Source: Bacteriovoracaceae bacterium
GTDB lineage: Bacteria > Bdellovibrionota > UBA1018
Direction of reading: 5' to 3'
Length of the DNA stretch: 21,213 nt
Assembly (NCBI GenBank): GCA_947500275.1
Contig: CANMSW010000009.1
Span: 1-21,213 of the forward strand
Each line of letters starts with the position of its first letter. The stretch's first letter is position 1. Shown piece by piece: positions 1 through 9,024 of the stretch. The notes beneath the pieces are model-generated. The model saw only the letters and a program-made list of their open reading frames with translations, ran no database searches and was not told the DNA's origin. The translations under genes were made by a program, and so were the position numbers.

Positions 1-1
1 C

Positions 2-880
2 GAGAATGGGGATCTCCGCGCTTTTGCCCGTGAATACGGAATCCCGACGCTGACGATTGCACCGGCAATCGGTGGACGCTTTAGCGCGTTCTCTCCAGTA
101 GGGCTCTTTCCGCTCGCACTCGCTGGATACTCGGTCGACGAATTCATGAAGGGCGCGGCCCAAGTTCGCGAGTCGACTGAAAAGGCGGTTTTCGAAAGGA
201 ATCCGGTCTTTGTTTTGGCTCAGGAGTTTCTCAAACACTCCCAAAAGCATCCCATCCACGTTTGCATGCCTTACTCTTCGCCCCTTCGAACGTTTGGCGA
301 TTGGTTCGTCCAACTCTGGGGAGAAAGCTTAGGGAAAGACGGTAAGGGCTTCACCCCGATTGCTGCCCTCGGAGCAACCGACCAACACAGCATCCTGCAG
401 CTCTTGCGCGATGGACCCGACGACAAAGTCACATGCTTCCTGACTGTGGATCGCGTAGCGGATCCAGTCGCTATTCCTCGCACGCTTCAGGGTCTTGAAG
501 CTGCGCGTTACCCGGCTTTTGCGCTCCTGCAAGGCCACAGCTTGCATGAACTCCTGATGACTGAATACCGGGCTATTTCGCTCGTCCTTTCAAAAGGAAG
601 CCGCCCGCAATTCACGATTCAACTCGACCGCATTGACGAGCGAAGCCTGGGTGCCCTGTTTTTCTTCTACTGCACCCTCACGGCCGTAACGGGTACCCTC
701 TGGAATATGAACCCCTTCGACCAGCCTGGGGTTGAGGAAGGGAAAGTCTACATCCGAGAATCCCTTCAGGCGTCAGCCCGAGAAAAGCTCGATGCAGCGG
801 CGGCCGATGACGAAAACTCTCCAGTCAACCGACTCCGCCGTGGAAATCAGGGAACCGAATCTCAAGATTGGGAACCTTGA
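2..880 (+). CDS. pgi: Glucose-6-phosphate isomerase, C-terminal part (5' end outside the window)
   Basis: Interconverts glucose 6-phosphate and fructose 6-phosphate in glycolysis and gluconeogenesis, in the cytoplasm. The reading frame is open from base 2, before the first in-frame ATG at 146, so the gene starts upstream and about 292 C-terminal residues are visible. Family landmarks seen: GGRFSAFSPVGLFPLALAG near the start of the window, MPYSSPLRTFGDWFVQLWGE, the GATDQHSILQLLRDGP segment typical of the active-site region, and NPFDQPGVEEGK near the C-terminus. The tail after this last motif is polar and family-variable. A hairpin with a T-run follows within about 40 bases. The identification rests on several long conserved motifs and is firm; only the N-terminal half is unseen. 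Confidence 0.95.
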   Translation, partial: ENGDLRAFAREYGIPTLTIAPAIGGRFSAFSPVGLFPLALAGYSVDEFMKGAAQVRESTEKAVFERNPVFVLAQEFLKHSQKHPIHVCMPYSSPLRTFGDWFVQLWGESLGKDGKGFTPIAALGATDQHSILQLLRDGPDDKVTCFLTVDRVADPVAIPRTLQGLEAARYPAFALLQGHSLHELLMTEYRAISLVLSKGSRPQFTIQLDRIDERSLGALFFFYCTLTAVTGTLWNMNPFDQPGVEEGKVYIRESLQASAREKLDAAAADDENSPVNRLRRGNQGTESQDWEP

Positions 881-918
881 CGCCCTCCTCAATCGAGCCT
901 TACTCTTTTAAGGAATTC

Positions 919-946
919 GGGGCACCTCTTCTGGGTGTCCCCTTTT
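919..946 (+). terminator. Likely intrinsic terminator after pgi
   Basis: GGGG-CACC pairs with GGTG-CCCC around a 7-base loop, with one bulged T, and TTTT follows directly. It lies 38 bases after the pgi stop and just before the diguanylate cyclase gene, so it would separate the two transcription units. Confidence 0.6.
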
Positions 947-968
947 AGAACAGGCGACCACGATCGAC

Positions 969-1919
969 ATGAGCGAAAATAACTCTCCTAAGAAAACCTC
1001 CGAGAATTCCGACGCCACCACATTGGTGAATCGTCAGGATCTTCAGATACTCAAAGAGAAAGAGTTAGAGCTTGCGAAGAATGTAGGCGCTTGCTTGATG
1101 ATTGTTCGCGGCACCCCTCAGGGACACCGCTTCATGCTCAATGCGACCGAGATGACGATCGGTCGCGACCCCACGGTGGAAATCAGCATTTCCGATTCAA
1201 AGATTTCTCGAAAGCACGCGGTCATTCGCCTGGCTGAAGAGGGCGTCACGCTCACTGATTTAGGGTCGGCAAATGGAACGGAAATCAATGGAAAGCCCCT
1301 GAATCCGCACGAGACCGTCGTCCTGCAAAAAAACGACACCATTGCCTTGGGAGGAGAAACCCGTCTTGAGTTTCTCCCAGCAGGTGAAGTGAAGACTTTG
1401 GATATGGGCGAATTCAGCTCAGCCGTGAATACGGATGGGCTCACCGGTATTTTCAATAAGCGTTATTTAATCCAAGCCCTTGAAAACGAATTCAAACGTG
1501 CGAAAGCCATGCGCACTGCACTGAGCGTCATTTTCGTGGATCTCGATCACTTCAAAAAAGTGAACGATAACTTCGGACACGCCGCCGGTGACTTCGTCCT
1601 CAAAGAGTTCGCGAATCTTTTAAAAAACACCTTCGTTCGGCCTCGCGACTTATTCGCGCGCTACGGCGGTGAAGAGTTCGTCCTCCTGCTCTCGAACACT
1701 TCAGGTGACGCGGGCATGGTCATTGCCGAGAAAATCCGTGCTGCCATCGAAAGCAATCCCTTCATTTTCGAGGGAAAACGCCTCCCGGTCACGTCGTCCC
1801 TCGGACTTGCAGAGTTGAGCGAGAAATACGGCACCGCGGATGACTTCCTGAAGGCCGCAGACGCTTCACTTTATCAATCAAAGCAGTCGGGCCGAAACCG
1901 CGTGACTCGCGCGAGCTAA
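969..1919 (+). CDS. FHA-GGDEF diguanylate cyclase (DgcB-like)
   Basis: Predicted to make cyclic di-GMP from two GTP. Order: a polar tail (residues 1-40), an FHA phosphothreonine-binding domain (about 42-135) with GR at 65-66, SRKH at 80-83 and NGT at 102-104, then a GGDEF domain (about 150-315). The active site is GGEEF at 233-237, preceded by DLDHFKKVND. The product-inhibition I-site RPRD (224-227) lies exactly five residues upstream, so feedback inhibition is expected. No membrane segment is seen. The tail holds DATTLV (15-20), a possible phosphothreonine site. The architecture matches DgcB of Bdellovibrio bacteriovorus, where the phosphorylated tail is bound by the protein's own FHA domain (recalled from the literature). 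I assign no gene symbol, because orthology cannot be tested here. The gene is monocistronic by position. Confidence 0.93.
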   Translation: MSENNSPKKTSENSDATTLVNRQDLQILKEKELELAKNVGACLMIVRGTPQGHRFMLNATEMTIGRDPTVEISISDSKISRKHAVIRLAEEGVTLTDLGSANGTEINGKPLNPHETVVLQKNDTIALGGETRLEFLPAGEVKTLDMGEFSSAVNTDGLTGIFNKRYLIQALENEFKRAKAMRTALSVIFVDLDHFKKVNDNFGHAAGDFVLKEFANLLKNTFVRPRDLFARYGGEEFVLLLSNTSGDAGMVIAEKIRAAIESNPFIFEGKRLPVTSSLGLAELSEKYGTADDFLKAADASLYQSKQSGRNRVTRAS

Positions 1920-2010
1920 GAGCCCTGGCTCAACCCTCGGCCCCCGACTCAAGAAGGCAACTATTCTGCCCTTGCGAACTTTGGGACGGACATGATCTCT
2001 TCCGGCGCCT

Positions 2011-3978
2011 ATGGGTTTGATTCAGGTACTTCCTCCACTCGTCGCTGAACGCATCGCAGCAGGTGAAGTTGTTGAGCGTCCTTCCAGCGTCGTCAAGGAA
2101 CTGGTCGAAAATGCGCTCGATGCGGGCGCCTTGGAAATTTCGGTCGCCCTGGAAGCAGGTGGAAAATCCCTCATCGAAGTGACTGACAATGGCCGGGGAA
2201 TGCAGGCCGAGGACTTGAAGCTTTCCGTTCTGAGACACGCAACAAGCAAGCTGCGATCGGTCGAAGACCTTGAAAAGATATCAACCCTGGGCTTCCGTGG
2301 TGAAGCGCTCCCCAGCGTGGCCGCAGTGAGTGAACTCACCCTCCTCACTCGCCCTCGTGAAATGGCGGAATCCTCCACTGCGTTTGAACTCACTGCAGCT
2401 CCGGACGGGACGGGCTCAGCGCCGGTTCGTGAAACGACGTTTGGACATTTTTTGGGTTCACCCCACGGAACCCGCCTTCAAGCGCGCGGACTTTTCGCGC
2501 AAATCCCGGCACGTTTGAAGTTCCTAAAATCTCAAGCGAGTGAAGTCGGACAAGTTCGCGAGTGGATGGAGCGTTTAGCACTCACGCGCCCGGATGTCGG
2601 CTTCCGGCTTTCAAGTGATGGACGGGTCGTGCTTAATTTGCGCGCGCCTGCTCCTGGCACTTCCCTCTTGGATGCCGAAAAAGATCGCGTCCGCGCCATT
2701 CTGGCGGACGGGGAAGACTACCCCATTCTGACGTTTCATGAAGAAGGTGATCTGCAACCCGGCATTCAAGTTCGCGCGCACTGGGTGCAGGGCTTAAGCA
2801 CTCCGCAAACGCGAAAAATGCTCCAGATTGTGAACGGGCGTGCCGTCCGCGACCGCCTCATCCAACAGGCTCTACTTCACCCTTTCCGTCAGGCACTCCT
2901 CCCCGGACAATTCCCTGGCGTTCTCTTGCGCGTGGATTTGGACCCGAGTCTGCTCGATGTGAACGTGCACCCCGCCAAAACAGAAGTTCGGTTTTTAGAA
3001 AGCGGACGTATTTTTAAAGCCGTGGAAACGGCGGTGAGTAGCCTCATTGCCCGCCACGGAATCATGGGCTTTGCAGCCGGCTCGCGAACACGGGAAGAGG
3101 ACGTTCCCCTGCAATCGCAGTCTCCTTTCGCGTCCTCGACCTGGCGCGCGCAGGAACCGACTCCTTTTGCAGCAAAAACTCCCGCGCATTTTGAGTCCCC
3201 TACGACGACCTACCGTCAGCAAGCACTTGAACTCGATCGCGGCTCTCTTTTTCAAGCCCAACCCACAGCGCCGGGGTTCACCACTTGGAGCGAAACCCCT
3301 CTCGCAGGTTCCCCATCACAATCGCCTCTTCCTTTGGATACACTGACCCCACAGCGAGAAAGCCCCCTCGCGGGCTCGCGCTTCGCGGGAATTCTCTTCA
3401 ACACTTATCTGCTCTATGAGCGGGGCGGAGAACTTGCGCTCATTGATCAACATGCAGCCCATGAGCGCATTCGTTATGAAAAATTACGACTGCGGGTCAC
3501 CGATCCCGCGCGTGCGGCCGCCCCTCAGCAACTTCTTTTGCCGGAGGCGGTCACGTTCAATCCCGACTCCCGGCCGGAGCTCGAAGCCCGTTTAGCGCTC
3601 CTTTCGGAGCTCGGTTTTGAGGCCGAAATTTTTGGAGAAAACTCCCTCCTCTTCCGCGCAATTCCTGGCGAGTGGGGCACCGATGAACTTCGAGTTCGCT
3701 TGAGAAACCTCGTGGATCGCTTACTGGACGCCGACGCTGCACAGCCGGACCAAGACGCTCGTGCGCTTTTGCTCGATGAAGATATCTTCGAACGGATCGC
3801 CAGCGAAGCATGCCACTCGGCAATCCGGGCGGGAGATCGCCTCGATCGTGAAGAAGCGGAACGCATGGTGGAGCAACTCTTCGCATGCGCTCACCCCTGG
3901 AATTGCCCGCATGGACGCCCGACGCTCGTGAAAGTCCCCAAAGGGCGCTTTGAGGAATGGTTTCAGAGGCGCGTGTGA
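2011..3978 (+). CDS. mutL: DNA mismatch repair protein MutL, endonuclease type
   Basis: Acts after MutS recognises a mismatch and nicks the strand to be repaired. The N-terminal GHKL ATPase carries RIAAGEVVERPSSVVKELVE (from residue 14), DNGRGM and TLGFRGEAL. A proline-, serine- and glutamine-rich linker spans roughly residues 350-450. The C-terminal dimerisation domain contains DQHAAHERIRYE (near residue 479), which fits the DQHA(X)2E(X)4E metal-binding endonuclease motif, plus ACHSAI and CPHGRP (near 631). It should therefore be a nicking MutL, unlike the MutH-dependent E. coli protein. At 655 residues it has normal length. The start is the first in-frame ATG and lacks an obvious Shine-Dalgarno. 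The stop overlaps the next gene's preferred start by four bases. Confidence 0.97.
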   Translation: MGLIQVLPPLVAERIAAGEVVERPSSVVKELVENALDAGALEISVALEAGGKSLIEVTDNGRGMQAEDLKLSVLRHATSKLRSVEDLEKISTLGFRGEALPSVAAVSELTLLTRPREMAESSTAFELTAAPDGTGSAPVRETTFGHFLGSPHGTRLQARGLFAQIPARLKFLKSQASEVGQVREWMERLALTRPDVGFRLSSDGRVVLNLRAPAPGTSLLDAEKDRVRAILADGEDYPILTFHEEGDLQPGIQVRAHWVQGLSTPQTRKMLQIVNGRAVRDRLIQQALLHPFRQALLPGQFPGVLLRVDLDPSLLDVNVHPAKTEVRFLESGRIFKAVETAVSSLIARHGIMGFAAGSRTREEDVPLQSQSPFASSTWRAQEPTPFAAKTPAHFESPTTTYRQQALELDRGSLFQAQPTAPGFTTWSETPLAGSPSQSPLPLDTLTPQRESPLAGSRFAGILFNTYLLYERGGELALIDQHAAHERIRYEKLRLRVTDPARAAAPQQLLLPEAVTFNPDSRPELEARLALLSELGFEAEIFGENSLLFRAIPGEWGTDELRVRLRNLVDRLLDADAAQPDQDARALLLDEDIFERIASEACHSAIRAGDRLDREEAERMVEQLFACAHPWNCPHGRPTLVKVPKGRFEEWFQRRV

Positions 3979-4859
3979 GTGATCACCCTGAGAAAACGCT
4001 TCTCTTAAGCGGGCCAACCGCAAGCGGAAAAACGGGACTCGCGATTGAACAGGCACTCAAGAACGGCCGCACCGAGATCGTCAATGCGGACTCGCTCTTG
4101 GTTTACCGGGCGCTGGATATCGGCACTGCGAAGCCTACCCAGGGAGAACGCCAAGGGGTGCCCCATCACCTCATCGATATCTTAAACCCAGACCAAGAAT
4201 TCACGGCCGCCGAGTTTCGCACGCGGGCGCTGCAGGCCATTCAGGAAATCCAGCACCGCGGAAACCGCGCCATCGTGGTCGGCGGAACAGGCTTCTATTT
4301 GAAAGCATTGCTCTTTGGAATTTGGGACGCCCCCAAGGCGGATCCAGTCTTACGCGAGGAGCTTGCTCAATTCGCTACGCAGCACCTTTTTGAAGAGCTT
4401 TCACTGAGGGACCCAGTCTATGCGAAGCGAATTGGTCCCAACGATCGTTATCGACTTACTCGAGCGGTCGAACTCCTCAGAATGACGAGTAAGACGCCGA
4501 CTGAAATTGAATCCGAGCAAAACACGACACCCGACTCGACGATGGAACTGAAAATTCTAGATCGTCCGGACGAGGAACTTGAATCGCGAATTCAAACCCG
4601 CACCAAGCAGATGATCCAAGAGGGAATCATCGAGGAATACCAACGAGTCCAGACTCAATTCGGCGAGGTTCGCCCTTTGCTAGCCGTAGGTTACCGGGAA
4701 GTCGGGAGATATCTTACAAACACTCTACCGGAAGGACGCAAAGTTCGTCCGGGCCTGGCAGGACTCGAGGACGAGATCAATTTGGCGACTCGCCAACTTG
4801 TGAAGTCCCAACGGACTTTTTTTAGGAATTTGCAGAAGCGGGTCAATCCCACGGATTGA
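3975..4859 (+). CDS. miaA: tRNA dimethylallyltransferase MiaA
   Basis: Adds a dimethylallyl group to N6 of adenosine 37 in tRNAs that read codons beginning with U, using dimethylallyl diphosphate. Motifs: the P-loop GPTASGKT, then DSLLVYRALDIGTAKPT, PHHLIDI, VVGGTGFYLKALL and, near the end, QRTFFRNL. I prefer the GTG at 3975, whose GTGA overlaps the mutL TGA and which has AGAGG five bases upstream. The in-frame ATG at 3957 (300 residues) has GAGGA directly abutting it, which is too close for a ribosome site. Overlap with mutL implies translational coupling; the mutL-miaA pairing is also known from enterobacteria. A run of seven T lies near the 3' end (4817-4823). The gene ends 21 bases from a convergent gene. 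Confidence 0.95.
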   Translation: MSDHPEKTLLLSGPTASGKTGLAIEQALKNGRTEIVNADSLLVYRALDIGTAKPTQGERQGVPHHLIDILNPDQEFTAAEFRTRALQAIQEIQHRGNRAIVVGGTGFYLKALLFGIWDAPKADPVLREELAQFATQHLFEELSLRDPVYAKRIGPNDRYRLTRAVELLRMTSKTPTEIESEQNTTPDSTMELKILDRPDEELESRIQTRTKQMIQEGIIEEYQRVQTQFGEVRPLLAVGYREVGRYLTNTLPEGRKVRPGLAGLEDEINLATRQLVKSQRTFFRNLQKRVNPTD

Positions 4860-4880
4860 ACAAGCAGCGATCATCGATCC

Positions 4881-6104
4881 TCAGATGACGTTCGAATGGC
4901 GCTTGAGTTTATCAGACAACTGGCGAACCACCCCTTCGAGAATTTTCATTCCGAGTCGTGGCTCAATCTGCACGAGCGCCTCAAACTCCTTACGGTGAAT
5001 CGAGACCAATCTACAACTTTCTGAAGCAACAACGGTGGCAATGCGCTTCTCGAGGGTGAAGAAGCCCATCTCGCCGATAATATCATTCGCCCCGAGCCTC
5101 GAAACTCTCTTTCCGTTCATGAGGACATCCGCTTCGCCGTCCAAAATGATATAGAGTTCTTCGCTTCCGGATCCTTCCTGGATGATCGTACCGCCCTTGG
5201 GCACATTCTTGTGCCCTAAAAGCCCTTGCAGCCGAATCAGCGCTTTCTCATCTTGCTGAAGACTTTTCAGAAAACTCAAAGACCTCAGAATCTCGATCTG
5301 CTTCTGAACATCGATTGGAATCCGCCGCAAAGGCCTTTCGTTCGCTGTACCTTCCACAAACTTCAAGACGATCCCGCACAAATTGTCTTCGACATTCTGT
5401 CGCCACGAGTTTTCAACGAGTGCTTCTGAAACGGAAGTCAGATCTTGAGCCTGGGTCAATAAGGAGTGCCCCACCCTTCCAGACTCAAAAGCGTCCGAGA
5501 CCCCATTACTGCAGAAGAGAAAGACGTCGCCCGTGGCCACCTGATTGCAATGAATGACCAGAGGAACGCTCTCTGTATCGCCGATGGAGCGGGTCAGACG
5601 CTTCTTGAAGATGGGATTGACCGCAGCTCCCTTGGGTAGGGACTCCAACATTTCTTCGTAATACGTGTGATCCTTGGAGAGGCAGTGGAGCTGACCATCC
5701 CGAGCCAGATAAAGCCTGGCGGAGCCGACGTGAGTCCAAACCAGGTGATCTGCAACACAGATTCCTGCAATCAAGGAACTCGCGGTGGGCGTGCGAAGCT
5801 TCTCAACACGGCTTTCACTAAAAATTTTCTTTGCCGCCTCTTGAACCGCCTGTCCAAGCTGCCGCTGCACTTCCGCTTTATTTCTCGGACTCGCTTCATC
5901 ACGGTAGGCACGAATCTTAGAAAGGTCTTTCCTGATCTCGCTGCGGATAGTTTCAGATAAGGTCTCTGCCGCCCATCTCCCGTCTTTGGACTTCGATCCG
6001 TCACAAACAACGAAAAGTGAAATCTCCTCGTCGATCAGGAAAAAATCTTCCGAAGTCGTTTGCTTGTAACCGACATTCTCAAAGCCGCGAACAAGAGTAC
6101 GCAT
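4881..6104 (-). CDS. PP2C-like phosphatase domain fused to a cyclic-nucleotide-binding domain
   Basis: Residue numbers count from an upstream TTG at 6134; subtract 10 for the preferred ATG at 6104. The N-terminal two thirds resemble PP2C Ser/Thr phosphatases: SEDFF (28-32), VVCDG (42-46), HVGSARLYL, LTRSIGD (180-186), CSNGVSD (208-214) and EDN (249-251). The usual metal-binding Asp of CSDG is Asn here, so activity may be reduced or lost. Residues about 285-405 form a CRP/PKA-type cyclic-nucleotide-binding domain with GEMG (354-357) and RIATVVA (364-370), which keeps the Gly-Glu and Arg of the phosphate-binding cassette. The ATG start gives the usual PP2C distance to the first motif (407 residues). 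No signal peptide or membrane segment is seen. It is the last gene of the signalling block. Ligand and substrate are unknown. Confidence 0.85.
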   Translation of the reverse strand: MRTLVRGFENVGYKQTTSEDFFLIDEEISLFVVCDGSKSKDGRWAAETLSETIRSEIRKDLSKIRAYRDEASPRNKAEVQRQLGQAVQEAAKKIFSESRVEKLRTPTASSLIAGICVADHLVWTHVGSARLYLARDGQLHCLSKDHTYYEEMLESLPKGAAVNPIFKKRLTRSIGDTESVPLVIHCNQVATGDVFLFCSNGVSDAFESGRVGHSLLTQAQDLTSVSEALVENSWRQNVEDNLCGIVLKFVEGTANERPLRRIPIDVQKQIEILRSLSFLKSLQQDEKALIRLQGLLGHKNVPKGGTIIQEGSGSEELYIILDGEADVLMNGKRVSRLGANDIIGEMGFFTLEKRIATVVASESCRLVSIHRKEFEALVQIEPRLGMKILEGVVRQLSDKLKRHSNVI

Positions 6105-6183
6105 CCTGTAATTCTGAAACAGGTGCCACTGCAAGTAAAGCCGCCCGAAATGGGATCGCCCGTCCCTGTCAAAACCCTGTCAT

Positions 6184-9024
6184 TCACAGTGGGGGCGCAA
6201 TCTGCTCCTGAAGGCTAATGATCCGCAGCTTACTTGCCGGATGAAAAGCTCCGGTATCCTGATACTCACTCCCGTTTGGACACGGAAGAACTTCCGTAAA
6301 GAAAAGCCAGCCGGGTAAATTCTTACACGCGGCCTCGAGCTTATGGACCGCTGCCATCGCACTCCCTGAGATCGTCCAAACCCCGTTCAGAATGTCTCGT
6401 GTCGTATCTCCGAACTCTACGCAGAGGCGAATACAAGGATCACCTCGCCCCTTCCATACTTCAGGAAAAGCGGAAGCCATCAGGGTGCGAAGGCATTCAT
6501 TCAGGCGATCTCCGAATCCTTTTGCGTTCAAAACACTCGATAAATTTGGGCTATCTAAAGACGCCGTGAAGAAACAAGCATCCCAAACAACCAACTGCAA
6601 GACAAAGCCATGGTGTTCGGCGATCTTGCGAATTTCGGGCTCTGCCGATTTCATGAAGGACTTCCAAGCTTCGGCACCATAACGAGTTGCCAAGTTCGTA
6701 CTGCCACGAATATCAGACATCAAGAGAAGCCCATGGTCTCTTTCCATGACGACATGACCACTGAGCAGCTTTTCAGCAATATCAGGTCGGGCCAAGTCGC
6801 TCAAAACCTGATGAGCTCGACAAGAAAGAACCGCCCTTGCGACATACGCTTGAAGTGCCATCACGACGAGATTCAAACCGGCTTGCGCGGCCGAATTAAA
6901 ATGACCGAGAGTCCCACTTTCAATCCAAAGCACACCCCAAACACTTGAGGAAGCCGCTTCATGGAGCTGGGCTTCCTTCGATTCGACCCTAGCGCCAATG
7001 GGAAGGGCAGCGGCACTCTTAGCCCCTGACATCCGAAAAATTTCTAAACTTCTGGCATGAAGCACACCCTTCAACCAGGAAAGATCCGAGACTGTCACAA
7101 TTCTATTCTCGTTGACGGCCACTGGCATAGGACCCTGAATATTCTCTGAAGAAGCGTAGAAATTCGTCTCTTGATATAAATTTTCCACTTCACTTGAGAA
7201 GCCCGATGTCACTTTGAGATCAAGCTCGCGGGTATTCGGATGCACCCGCGCAAAGAGCACGCCACTTTCCAAGCGCCGAGAAAGAAGCGCAGCAGCCGCT
7301 GCCATGTACTCCTGAACATCCGTTCGCCCTGAAATCGACTCGGACAGTTGATTGAGCTCACTTCCGACGCTACTGCACAGACGATACCACTCGTCATTTC
7401 GCGCATGAAGTTCCGCGCGCAAAAGTTCCGCTAGATACGAGCCCATCAACTGAACCGCGAATTCGGCCAATTCAGGAGCCTGTTTGGGTGACAAAAGCGA
7501 TTCTCGGTAACCCGTCAGCGCAAAAGCTGCAAAGGGTTCTCCCTCACGACAAACGGGGATCACGCTGAAATATCGCCCCCGATTCCCTCGGGATGGCTCT
7601 TGCCCCTTCCGAAGTCGATAGGCGAGCTCCGACTTCTCATCGATATTCCAGAGGGGCGATTGAGAGGTCAAAGCCTTCGAAAAAACATGAGGGACCGAAT
7701 CAAGGAAGACCTGCTCTTCCACCCAGTCGCCCCCCCCTGAGCGATCCCATGCGATCAGACGGGCGGACCCTCCCGGGTGGGGCTCAAGCAGCGTGACGCG
7801 ATTCACATCAAATTTCGTCGCGAAACTCTTCAGCAATCCTGCAGCGTCCTGTGGCTTTACGAGACAGACCTCTTGAACGCTTCGCCACCAATTGAGCACG
7901 CCGCCGATGGCGGCTGACTTCCTCAGGTCATCTCGGAACTCCAGAAGCAGCAGCCCTGTGACAAAGAGAAGAGTTAAACTTCCATGGGGTGCATAGGGAA
8001 GGTTCTGCAACTTGAGACACTCGATCACCAGACAGACGCCAAAGAGTGTTAAACTGATTTTCCGGTCACGCGATCCACCGTAGACTGCAAAAACGACAAG
8101 CGAAAGTCCCCACACGGTCAAGATTTGAGCAAAAAAAGAAGTGAGACAAATAGTGACTAAAACCCCAAGCAGGGCGTTTATGCCTGGAATCCCGAAAAAA
8201 ATCGGCCGCTCAAGCTGTAACAAGGCCTTCCGGAGTAAAGGATGCGTCCGGGGACTCGCTGAGAATAACGCCAGCACAGGCCCCGTATGAGCCATTAGAG
8301 ATATAATATTACTGATTCGAATAAAAATCAGAGACGTCGAAGCCACAGGAAACAGAATTTCTAAGAGACCGCTCTTCATGATGGAAAACGCCACCCAGGG
8401 AGTCGCGTGACTCCGCCATTCCGATTCATTCGCGTCTTTCAGCAGTGCTGGCTTAAGAATCAGTCTTTGAACCAGAAAGCAGATCAGAAGCAAAATACTG
8501 AGGATTAAGTAAAGGTCCGCGGCAAAGAACTCGACCGTGCGCTTGAGAAGCGCGATGGAATTCGACTCTCCGACTGCCAATCGCCCACCAATGTGACCTG
8601 ACCTTTGAAAGTGCGGAGGCGACCAGGCTTTTACTAAAATATCACCCTGGCACACAGGCCTCTCAAGCGAAAGGGACTGATAGGTCGACTGAAGCTCCAG
8701 CGCTCGTGATGCAGAACCAAGATCCCCAAATACCGAAGAGGGCGTGTCCTGGCCTTCACAGAAGACCTCGGTGGCTGAAAGAAGCATTCCAATCCCAAGC
8801 GCCTCGGCTTTCACAGGAGCCGAATTCAGAATTTCACGCGGGATCAAATACGCGTTCTTACAAACCAAACGCTCGCGCTGAGGGGCAGTGCAAGGCTCCT
8901 CATAACTCCGCAGGCTTCCGAGGATTTGAATCTTCGACGGAGACAGGAAAGAAACATAAGACGGAAGCCACTCTGCCGAATAGGCCACTAGTAGGGCTGT
9001 CAGGAAGACCATCAGTCCCCTCAC
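6184..9024 (-). CDS. Multi-pass membrane sensor with GAF-like regions and a class III nucleotide cyclase-like domain
   Basis: 946 residues from a GTG start with a GAGGAG ribosome site about six bases upstream; GTGA overlaps the stop of the preceding PilZ gene. Layout: a hydrophobic start (5-16), an extracytoplasmic segment with several Cys (about 20-160), a cluster of hydrophobic helices (about 168-360), two GAF-like regions (about 385-530 and 560-735), then a class III cyclase-like domain (about 755-915). This domain has SDIRGST (770-776) and D815 in VVWDA. The two metal-ligand Asp are 44 residues apart, as in the family. The base-recognition Lys position is Leu (811), and the transition-state Asn and Arg positions read Ala891 and Lys895. 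It may be an atypical cyclase, a partner of another cyclase, or a pseudo-enzyme sensor. A tract of eight G lies in the first GAF-like region. Confidence 0.82.
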   Translation of the reverse strand: MRGLMVFLTALLVAYSAEWLPSYVSFLSPSKIQILGSLRSYEEPCTAPQRERLVCKNAYLIPREILNSAPVKAEALGIGMLLSATEVFCEGQDTPSSVFGDLGSASRALELQSTYQSLSLERPVCQGDILVKAWSPPHFQRSGHIGGRLAVGESNSIALLKRTVEFFAADLYLILSILLLICFLVQRLILKPALLKDANESEWRSHATPWVAFSIMKSGLLEILFPVASTSLIFIRISNIISLMAHTGPVLALFSASPRTHPLLRKALLQLERPIFFGIPGINALLGVLVTICLTSFFAQILTVWGLSLVVFAVYGGSRDRKISLTLFGVCLVIECLKLQNLPYAPHGSLTLLFVTGLLLLEFRDDLRKSAAIGGVLNWWRSVQEVCLVKPQDAAGLLKSFATKFDVNRVTLLEPHPGGSARLIAWDRSGGGDWVEEQVFLDSVPHVFSKALTSQSPLWNIDEKSELAYRLRKGQEPSRGNRGRYFSVIPVCREGEPFAAFALTGYRESLLSPKQAPELAEFAVQLMGSYLAELLRAELHARNDEWYRLCSSVGSELNQLSESISGRTDVQEYMAAAAALLSRRLESGVLFARVHPNTRELDLKVTSGFSSEVENLYQETNFYASSENIQGPMPVAVNENRIVTVSDLSWLKGVLHARSLEIFRMSGAKSAAALPIGARVESKEAQLHEAASSSVWGVLWIESGTLGHFNSAAQAGLNLVVMALQAYVARAVLSCRAHQVLSDLARPDIAEKLLSGHVVMERDHGLLLMSDIRGSTNLATRYGAEAWKSFMKSAEPEIRKIAEHHGFVLQLVVWDACFFTASLDSPNLSSVLNAKGFGDRLNECLRTLMASAFPEVWKGRGDPCIRLCVEFGDTTRDILNGVWTISGSAMAAVHKLEAACKNLPGWLFFTEVLPCPNGSEYQDTGAFHPASKLRIISLQEQIAPPL

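Noticed and set aside
4817..4823. Seven-T run near the end of miaA as a frameshift or early terminator site
   Set aside because: It encodes the conserved Phe-Phe of QRTFFRNL, has no preceding GC hairpin, and the frame continues normally.
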